DNA from: Thiomonas sp.
Lineage (GTDB): Bacteria > Pseudomonadota > Gammaproteobacteria > Burkholderiales > Burkholderiaceae_C
Assembly (NCBI GenBank): GCA_027451915.1
Contig: DAIDHU010000121.1
Coordinates: 1-6,459, forward strand
Direction of reading: 5' to 3'
Length of the DNA stretch: 6,459 nucleotides
Shown in pieces: positions 1 to 4,086 of this stretch. Position 1 is the stretch's first letter. Each line of letters begins with the position of its first letter. The notes below the pieces were generated by a model, which did not search any database, was not told the origin of the DNA, and saw only the letters and a program-made list of their open reading frames with translations. Position numbers and translations under genes: made by a program.

Positions 1-2
1 AT

Positions 3-200
3 CAGCTCTTGCCGGGGCTGGGTGATCGGCTCAAGCAACGCTTTGTCGGCTGGAACGCCGCCCTGCTGCTGGCCGACCTGCGGGCCGAGCGCGCGCTGGG
101 CCTGAAGGCCTCGAGGCGTCACGTGCTGTACAACGGCCCCATCGAATGCCGCTTGTTCACCTTCGCGCTGGTGGCCGGGCGGCCGCCGCGCAAGGTGTGA
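3..200 (+). CDS. rlmL: C-terminal end of RlmL-like class I SAM-dependent 23S rRNA methyltransferase (5' end outside window)
   Basis: The frame is open from the window edge to a TGA at 198-200, giving 65 residues of a C-terminus. The visible part contains LKQRFVGWNAALLLADL followed by KASRRHVLYNGPIECRLF and a VAG tail. This is the pattern I know from the end of the THUMP plus Rossmann-fold methyltransferases of the RlmL/YcbY N-half type, which methylate the 2-amino group of a guanine in 23S rRNA (G2445 in E. coli) using S-adenosylmethionine in the cytoplasm. The THUMP domain, SAM-binding motifs and catalytic motif all lie upstream of the window, so activity cannot be judged. The protein ends soon after the methyltransferase fold, without the RlmK half found in E. 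coli, which suggests the shorter single-enzyme form. An internal TTG at 9 is not the real start. The gene converges on mtnN with only 24 bases between the two stops. The family call is good; the exact target base is inferred. Confidence 0.78.
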   Translation, partial: QLLPGLGDRLKQRFVGWNAALLLADLRAERALGLKASRRHVLYNGPIECRLFTFALVAGRPPRKV

Positions 201-224
201 CGGCTCCGGCGACGCAGGGGGCCG
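201..224. terminator. Possible weak terminator hairpin between convergent rlmL and mtnN
   Basis: The 24 bases between the convergent stops hold an inverted repeat: 201-207 (CGGCTCC) can pair with 218-224 (GGGGCCG) as seven pairs, one of them G-U in the plus-strand RNA, around a 10-base loop. On the minus strand the G-U pair becomes an A-C mismatch, so the stem is weaker for mtnN. There is no run of T after the stem on either strand, so it is not a canonical intrinsic terminator. The location suits transcription termination; function is inferred. Confidence 0.3.
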
Positions 225-998
225 TCAGTACCCCCGCAGCGCCAGGCGCAGCACCGCGGCGCCGTAGTGCCGTGCGATCAGCGTGGTGAAGCGGTCGAAA
301 TCGATGTGCGCGGTGGCATCGGCGCGGTCGGAGATGCAGCGCACGGCGGCGAAGGGCACGCGGTAGTCGGCGCATACCTGCGCCACCGCGGCCGTCTCCA
401 TGTCCACCGCCAGGGCCTCGGGCAGCAGCTCGCGCAGCTCGGCGGCCTGCGTCGGGCCGCTGATGAAGCGGTCGCCGCTGAGCATGAGGCCGCGGTGCAG
501 TCGCGGGGAGGTGATGCCCAGGCCCTGCAGGCGGCTGGCGCTGGCATCGTCCTGCAGCATGCCGTCGAGGGCGCGCTGCGCGCCCTCGGCCAGGCGCTCG
601 GTCCATGCGGGGTCGCCGGCGAAGCGGCTGCGCCCGGTCAGGGGAACCTCGAAGCGCGGGAACAGCGGCGAGGCGTCCAGGTCGTGCTGCAGGCATTGCT
701 CGGCCACCACCACGTCGCCGATGCCCACGCCCTCGCCCAGGCCGCCGGCGGTGCCGGTGAACACCAGCGCCTCGCAGCCGAACTCGGCGATCAGGCTGGT
801 GGCACTGGTGGCCGCCGCCACCTTGCCCACGCCCGACAGCACCAGCACGGCGTCGAAGCCCCACAGCCTTCCGCGATGGAAGGCGCGCTGGCCGCGCAGT
901 TGCAACGGCCGCACGGCCAGCAGATGCTGCAGCAGCAACTGCTGCTCGGCCTGCAGCGCGCTGAGTACGCCGATGCGGGGATTGCGTCGATCGGGCAT
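225..998 (-). CDS. mtnN: 5'-methylthioadenosine/S-adenosylhomocysteine nucleosidase (MTAN)
   Basis: This 257-aa cytoplasmic enzyme cleaves the N-glycosidic bond of methylthioadenosine and S-adenosylhomocysteine. It releases adenine and feeds methionine salvage and the activated methyl cycle. Visible landmarks of the PNP/UDP phosphorylase fold: IGVLSALQAE near the start with Glu18 in the place of the E. coli catalytic-site Glu12; SGVGKVAAA at 55-63; the GTAGGL loop at 82-87; SGDRF at 174-178; the nucleoside-binding VDMETAA stretch with Met200 and Glu201 (ribose contact); and CISDRAD at 221-227, whose Asp224 matches the catalytic acid Asp197. The E. coli Glu172 position is Asp199 here, a mild change. 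Length is slightly above the E. coli 232 aa. The ATG at 998 was chosen because homology begins about seven residues later and the frame upstream is ugpQ shadow. I see no clear Shine-Dalgarno sequence. It follows ugpQ by 17 bases and is probably co-transcribed with it. Confidence 0.93.
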   Translation of the reverse strand: MPDRRNPRIGVLSALQAEQQLLLQHLLAVRPLQLRGQRAFHRGRLWGFDAVLVLSGVGKVAAATSATSLIAEFGCEALVFTGTAGGLGEGVGIGDVVVAEQCLQHDLDASPLFPRFEVPLTGRSRFAGDPAWTERLAEGAQRALDGMLQDDASASRLQGLGITSPRLHRGLMLSGDRFISGPTQAAELRELLPEALAVDMETAAVAQVCADYRVPFAAVRCISDRADATAHIDFDRFTTLIARHYGAAVLRLALRGY

Positions 999-1015
999 GG
1001 CGGGCGGGGCTGTGT

Positions 1016-1828
1016 TCAGGCGCGCGCGCCCGGGCCCGGCGCGCCCGGAGCCTCGGGCATGCCGTCGGTGAACACGCCGCTGGCGCCCAGCTCGAGCCAG
1101 TGACGCAGCTGCAGGGGGTCGTCGACCGTGTACACCCGAAACTCCAGTCCCGCCGCGCGCAGCGGCTCGACCACGGCGGCGTCGGCCCCGCGCGCCGCCA
1201 GGTGCAGCGCACGCAGGCCCAGCGCCTGGGCCACGCCGCGCCAGTGGGGGGGCAGGCGCTCGCACAGCCAGGCGCGCGGCAGGCGCGGCGCGGCACGCAT
1301 GGCGCCCTGCAGCGCGGCAATGGAAAAGGAAGACAGCAGCGGCGGCTCGGCGTCGCTCCACAGCGCGGCGGCGAGCCCCGCCACCGCGCCTCCCCAGGCC
1401 TCCTGCAGCGGCGCCGGGGCGTCGTCGTCGACCTTGATTTCCAGGTTGAGCCAGGTGGGATCGGCGCAGGCGCGCAGGGTCTCGCGCAGCTCGCGCAGGC
1501 TGGGCAGGGCCTCGCCGGGCAGCGCGCGCAGCGCCGCCCAGGGCAGGGCGCTGGCGCGCAGGGTGCTGCCGTGGGTGCGCAGCAGCGCGTCGTCATGCAG
1601 CAGGAAGGCCTCGCCGTCGGCGCTGAGCTTGACGTCGCACTCGAAGCTGCGGAACCCCGCGCGCAGCGCGGCGCGGCAGGCGGCCAGGGAATTCTCCGGC
1701 CCGAGCGCGGCACCCAGGCGATGGGCGATGAGGCTGCGCGGAATCCGCGTCGGCGACGCGCCGGTCCCGGCATTGCCGGGCCCCCGCGGGCGCGCGGGCG
1801 CGTGCAGCTCGGCGCTGGGGGCGTTCAT
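1016..1828 (-). CDS. ugpQ: Glycerophosphodiester phosphodiesterase, UgpQ type
   Basis: This 270-aa enzyme hydrolyses deacylated phospholipids (glycerophosphodiesters) to glycerol-3-phosphate plus an alcohol, using a divalent metal. The single GDPD TIM-barrel shows the expected order: His36-Arg37 (IAHRLG), PENS at 44-47 with Glu45, ECDVKLSADG with Glu63 and Asp65 (metal ligands), LLHDD with His78 (general acid/base), LNLEIK with Glu130 and Lys132, and the C-terminal YTVDDP...GASGVFTDGMP. PPLLSSF at 162-168 closely resembles E. coli UgpQ. I see no signal peptide or membrane segment, so it is the cytoplasmic UgpQ kind rather than the periplasmic GlpQ kind. About 30 residues rich in Pro/Ala/Gly precede the domain; the C-terminal 12 residues are also Pro/Gly-rich tail. 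The ATG overlaps the TGA of the upstream small gene (ATGA, 1828-1825), indicating translational coupling; a weak GGAGAA lies about 12 bases before the start. No ugpABCE transporter genes are in the window. Confidence 0.93.
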   Translation of the reverse strand: MNAPSAELHAPARPRGPGNAGTGASPTRIPRSLIAHRLGAALGPENSLAACRAALRAGFRSFECDVKLSADGEAFLLHDDALLRTHGSTLRASALPWAALRALPGEALPSLRELRETLRACADPTWLNLEIKVDDDAPAPLQEAWGGAVAGLAAALWSDAEPPLLSSFSIAALQGAMRAAPRLPRAWLCERLPPHWRGVAQALGLRALHLAARGADAAVVEPLRAAGLEFRVYTVDDPLQLRHWLELGASGVFTDGMPEAPGAPGPGARA

Positions 1829-2085
1829 GAGCCGCAGCGCTTCTCCAGCCGGTCCAGCTCGGCGTAGGTGATGCTGCGGCCGCCCGCGGTGGCCTGCTGG
1901 ATCGCCAGGGTGATGCAGGGGGTGGTGCTGGCCAGCGCGAGCTCGCCGGCGTCCACCGGCAGCCCGTCCCGGCGCCAGCGCAGCAGCCCCAGCACCACGG
2001 CGATCACCACGATGCCCAGCAGCACGCCGAGCAGGCCTTGCAGGTGGGGGCTCAGGGGCTTGCGCGAGGACTTGGAACGGGGCAT
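1825..2085 (-). CDS. Small single-pass membrane protein of unknown function, coupled to ugpQ
   Basis: This 86-aa open frame runs from an ATG at 2085 to a TGA overlapping the ugpQ start by four bases. I do not recognise a family. A basic N-terminus (SKSSRK) is followed by one strong hydrophobic segment at about residues 15-36 (LLGVLLGIVVIAVVLGLL). Then come RWRRD and a mostly polar C-terminal half with two cysteines (57 and 84) and a short charged stretch (YAELDRLEKRC). The basic residues at both ends of the helix leave topology ambiguous; a C-terminal half on the periplasmic side is possible. It is supported as real by the ATGA overlap, GC-codon pattern and lack of another gene in the interval, not by homology. 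No Shine-Dalgarno sequence is obvious. It may be an anchor or accessory protein, but no function is claimed. Confidence 0.72.
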   Translation of the reverse strand: MPRSKSSRKPLSPHLQGLLGVLLGIVVIAVVLGLLRWRRDGLPVDAGELALASTTPCITLAIQQATAGGRSITYAELDRLEKRCGS

Positions 2086-2131
2086 CGCCGGCGGGGGCGC
2101 TTGGCAGCGCGGATGGATGTCGGAACGAGGA

Positions 2132-2157
2132 GGCGGCGCGCAGTGTAGCGCGCCGCC
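2132..2157. terminator. Perfect 10-bp GC hairpin downstream of the PEBP gene (possible terminator)
   Basis: GGCGGCGCGC (2132-2141) and its exact reverse complement (2148-2157) flank a 6-base loop. The hairpin sits 34 bases past the PEBP stop and 46 bases before the start of the 86-aa gene. It is very stable, but on the minus strand it is followed by TCCTCGTTCC rather than a T-run, so intrinsic termination would be inefficient. It may instead be a partial terminator or an mRNA-end stabiliser separating the PEBP message from the small gene-ugpQ-mtnN message. Confidence 0.42.
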
Positions 2158-2190
2158 CGGGACGGGCGCGGGGGCCAGGCCGCTCCGTGC

Positions 2191-2823
2191 TCAGGCCAGG
2201 CTGGCCAGGCTCGGATTGAGGGTGTAGGTGCCGGTGATGCTGGCGTGGGCCAGGATGTGTCCGGCCATGGCCTCGCGCACCTGCTGGCCCGTGAACTCTC
2301 CGTCCACCGGGCAGCGCGCGATGTCCAGCGCGTACAGCGTGAACACGTAGCGGTGGGGCAGCGCGTCGTTCCACGGCGGGCAGGGGCCGTCGTAGCCGAA
2401 ATAGTTGCCCTGCATGTCCTGGTCTCCGCGGAACCAGGCCGTGTAGTCGTTGATGCCGTGGCGCGGGGCCGGGCCGGGAAGCGGCGGCTTGCCGCGCGGG
2501 CTCACGCCAGAGCTCATCGAGCCGGCGGCGATCTCGCGCAGCGTGGGCGGCAGGTCCACCAGCACCCAGTGGAAAAAGTCCACCCGGGGCAGCGAGGCGG
2601 GCACCGTGCGCCCCTCGCGGTTGACGTCCTCGGCCGAACTGGGCACGTCCGGATCGTGGCACACCAGCACCAGGCTGCGCGTGCCCTGGGGCACCTCGTC
2701 CCACGCCAGGTGGGGGTTGCGGTTGTCGGACAACGAGACGTGGCCCACCGCGGCGGGCTTGCAGAACGCGAAGTCGGATGCGATGACGTGCTGATCCTGG
2801 AAGGAATCGCTTCGTAGACGCAT
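2191..2823 (-). CDS. YbhB/YbcL family protein (phosphatidylethanolamine-binding, Raf-kinase-inhibitor-like fold)
   Basis: This 210-aa protein belongs to the bacterial PEBP family, whose members have an anion- or phosphate-binding pocket but mostly no proven biochemical role. Family signatures in order: LVLVCHDPDVP at 51-61 (the CHDPD motif, Asp57/Asp59), DFFHWVLVDLP at 82-92 (His85 of the pocket), NYFGYDGPCPPWND at 140-153 and HRYVFTLYALD at 157-167. It is longer than E. coli YbhB (158 aa), mainly through inserts around residues 62-80 and 108-138. No signal peptide is seen, so it is probably cytoplasmic. The start is well placed: AGGAG lies 6 bases before the ATG at 2823. It is 82 bases downstream of the metal-exporter gene, and a hairpin follows its stop, so it may be transcribed alone or by read-through. 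The fold call is strong; the function is unknown. Confidence 0.92.
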   Translation of the reverse strand: MRLRSDSFQDQHVIASDFAFCKPAAVGHVSLSDNRNPHLAWDEVPQGTRSLVLVCHDPDVPSSAEDVNREGRTVPASLPRVDFFHWVLVDLPPTLREIAAGSMSSGVSPRGKPPLPGPAPRHGINDYTAWFRGDQDMQGNYFGYDGPCPPWNDALPHRYVFTLYALDIARCPVDGEFTGQQVREAMAGHILAHASITGTYTLNPSLASLA

Positions 2824-2829
2824 GGCAAT

Positions 2830-2834
2830 CTCCT
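2830..2834 (-). promoter_or_regulatory. Shine-Dalgarno AGGAG of the PEBP gene
   Basis: On the minus strand AGGAG precedes the ATG at 2823 with a 6-base spacer, near optimal. It is the clearest ribosome-binding site in the minus-strand cluster and fixes the start of the PEBP gene. Confidence 0.8.
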
Positions 2835-2852
2835 GGCCTGACGGGGGAGGCC

Positions 2853-2886
2853 GGCGGCGCCACGCGCCGCGGCCATGCTTGCATGG
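2853..2886. repeat. Two inverted repeats in the gap between the metal exporter and PEBP genes
   Basis: In the 81 bases between the exporter stop (2905) and the PEBP start (2823) there is a GC hairpin, GCGGCGC (2854-2860) with GCGCCGC (2864-2870) around a 3-base loop. Next to it is a 14-base dyad CCATGCTTGCATGG (2873-2886; six pairs around a central TT). No T-run follows, so a terminator is unlikely. The dyad could be an operator for the PEBP gene or chance. No good -35/-10 pair was found here. Confidence 0.3.
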
Positions 2887-2904
2887 TAGTCCGCCGCGGA
2901 GTTG

Positions 2905-3792
2905 TCAGGGAACGTTGCCGGAGCCTCCGTCCTGCAGGCTTTCCTGGCCCTGCGGCAACATCTCGATGGTCACCACCAGACCGGCGATGCGCTGCGTCAG
3001 GGCGCGCTCGACCTGCAACCGGCAATCGGCCGCGCGCCCCAGGCTCCACTGGGCGGGCATGTGCATGTGCATGCCCACGAAGCGTCGCGTGCCGGCGCGG
3101 CGGGTTCGCACGTGGTCGAAGCGCAGGTCCTCGCTGCGGAACTCGCCCAGCACCTGCTCGACCGCGGCCAGGTCGCCGTCGGGCAGGGAGCGATCCATGA
3201 GCCCGTCCACCGAGCGCGCGACCAGGCGCCAGGCTTCGCCGACGATGTGGCCGGCCACGACGATGCCCACCACCGGGTCCATCCACAGCCAGCCGGTCAG
3301 GGGCACCAGCACCACCCCGACCACCACGCCCACGCTGGTCCACACGTCGGCCAGCAGATGGCGCGCGTCGGCTTCCAGCACGATGGAGCGCAGGCGCTGC
3401 GCGCCGCCGAGCATCCAGCGCGCCACCGCCAGGTTGATCAGCGTGGCCGCCACGTTCAGCACGGCGCCCACCGGCACCATGTGCACGGGCTGCGGGGCCA
3501 GCAGACGCCGCACGGCCTCGGCCGCGATGCCCAGCGCGGCCAGGCCGATCAGCAGGCCCTCCAGCGCGCTGGAAAAATACTCGGCCTTGGTGTGCCCGTA
3601 GGGATGGTCGGTGTCCGGCGGGCGCCCGGCGACGGCCACCATCAGCAGGGCGAAGCCGGCGGCCACGACGTTGACCAGGGATTCCATCGCATCCGACAGA
3701 AAACCCACCGAGCCGGTCAGGTGCCAGGCTCCCAGCTTGAGCGCGATGACCACGAAGGCGGCGGCGAGGGAGACGTAGAGGTAGCGGCGCAT
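2905..3792 (-). CDS. Cation diffusion facilitator (CDF) family divalent metal exporter
   Basis: This 295-aa inner-membrane protein of the CDF family (Zn/Cd/Fe/Co/Mn-type metal:proton antiporters) exports metal from the cytoplasm. Hydrophobic segments lie at about 5-22, 28-55, 76-96, 107-127, 148-165 and 170-189, the usual six, followed by a cytoplasmic C-terminal domain from about residue 195. Aligning by hand to E. coli FieF, site B is intact (Asp60, His63, His67 in DTDHPYGH). Site A keeps His145 and Asp149 (ADARHLLAD) but has Glu37 and Asn41 (SDAMESLVN) where FieF has two aspartates. The C-terminal domain has MHMHM with His242/His244 but ends TIEMLP, lacking the His/Asp pair FieF uses for its dimer zinc site. 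I recall the SDAxESxVN pattern from a recognised CDF branch, so this is probably a subfamily trait; the metal is not predictable. The ATG at 3792 suits the short N-terminus; no Shine-Dalgarno is seen. It is divergent from the ABC operon. Confidence 0.92.
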   Translation of the reverse strand: MRRYLYVSLAAAFVVIALKLGAWHLTGSVGFLSDAMESLVNVVAAGFALLMVAVAGRPPDTDHPYGHTKAEYFSSALEGLLIGLAALGIAAEAVRRLLAPQPVHMVPVGAVLNVAATLINLAVARWMLGGAQRLRSIVLEADARHLLADVWTSVGVVVGVVLVPLTGWLWMDPVVGIVVAGHIVGEAWRLVARSVDGLMDRSLPDGDLAAVEQVLGEFRSEDLRFDHVRTRRAGTRRFVGMHMHMPAQWSLGRAADCRLQVERALTQRIAGLVVTIEMLPQGQESLQDGGSGNVP

Positions 3793-3885
3793 GGGTTGCG
3801 GGCGGTGGGCGAATCCCGTGATTGTGCCGCCGGGATGCGGCGCGCAGGCACGCGCGGCGGCGGCGAAATTGTGGCCGCATTTTCG

Positions 3886-3918
3886 TGGTCACAGTAATGT
3901 CAAAATGGAGCCTATAGA
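3886..3918 (+). promoter_or_regulatory. Candidate promoter of the ABC operon with Pho-box-like tandem repeat
   Basis: Two GTCA cores occur at 3888-3891 and 3899-3902, exactly 11 bases apart, in TGGTCAC (3886-3892) and ATGTCAA (3897-3903). PhoB boxes are tandem CTGTCAT-like heptamers with an 11-base period standing in for a -35. A -10-like TATAGA lies at 3913-3918, nine bases after the second heptamer, which is about the spacing of PhoB-dependent promoters. The half-sites match only 4/7 and 5/7, and this AT-richer patch is the only promoter-like stretch in the divergent region. The reverse complement of the second half-site is a perfect TTGACA, so it may instead be a -35 for the divergent metal exporter, although no good -10 follows at 16-18 bases. 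A transcript starting near 3925 would have a leader of about 160 bases. Confidence 0.4.
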
Positions 3919-3949
3919 CTGCGGGTTGGAGGCATCTCGCAACGGGATC

Positions 3950-4069
3950 GCGGGCAGGAGGCCCGCCGCACCGCGCGAGGCGCGCGCCGCTGCATCGCGG
4001 CCGATGCCCGGCGCGTGGTCGGCGCCGCCCTTTCCTGCCGTGCCTTCCCGCCCGCGGCCCTCCGCGGGC
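3950..4069 (+). other. Hairpin-rich untranslated leader before the ABC permease
   Basis: No gene is supported in the 294 bases 3793-4086. Downstream of the candidate promoter several stems can form: GCGGGC/GCCCGC (3950-3955 with 3961-3966, loop AGGAG), CGCGCG/CGCGCG (3972-3977 with 3981-3986), GGCGC/GCGCC (4010-4014 with 4022-4026) and GCCCGCGG/CCGCGGGC (4050-4057 with 4062-4069, loop CCCT). The last ends 17 bases before the permease ATG, which has no Shine-Dalgarno sequence. The stems may be a by-product of high GC, or the leader may be regulatory. I do not recognise a riboswitch class. Confidence 0.3.
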
Positions 4070-4086
4070 CACCGCCCCTCATCGCG

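Noticed and set aside
267..1103. 278-codon plus-strand frame opposite mtnN
   Set aside because: Gly/Ala/Gln/His-rich antisense shadow with no motif.
999..1361. 121-codon N-terminal extension of mtnN
   Set aside because: The extension overlaps ugpQ in another frame, has no recognisable domain and would more than double the normal N-terminus. The ATG at 998 fits family length.
157..1773. 538-codon minus-strand frame over mtnN and ugpQ
   Set aside because: Arg/Ala/Pro-rich frame-shifted shadow of two well-supported genes on the same strand.
2887..2912. Possible minus-strand promoter for the PEBP gene (CTGACA with TACCAT)
   Set aside because: The spacer is only 14 bases, too short for a sigma-70 promoter, and CTGACA overlaps the exporter stop codon.
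2902..3897. 331-codon plus-strand frame opposite the metal exporter
   Set aside because: His/Gln-rich repetitive product typical of the complement of a membrane-protein gene; the exporter itself has intact CDF motifs.
1016..4072. 1018-codon minus-strand frame suggesting a giant fusion ending in UgpQ
   Set aside because: Only the last 270 codons are a real protein; the upstream part is an out-of-frame reading of the metal exporter and PEBP genes and looks like Arg/Ala/Gly noise. The ATGA junction supports the internal start at 1828.
4015..4086. GTG start adding 24 residues to the permease
   Set aside because: No Shine-Dalgarno, and the added residues do not resemble a membrane protein N-terminus. 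Kept only as an alternative.
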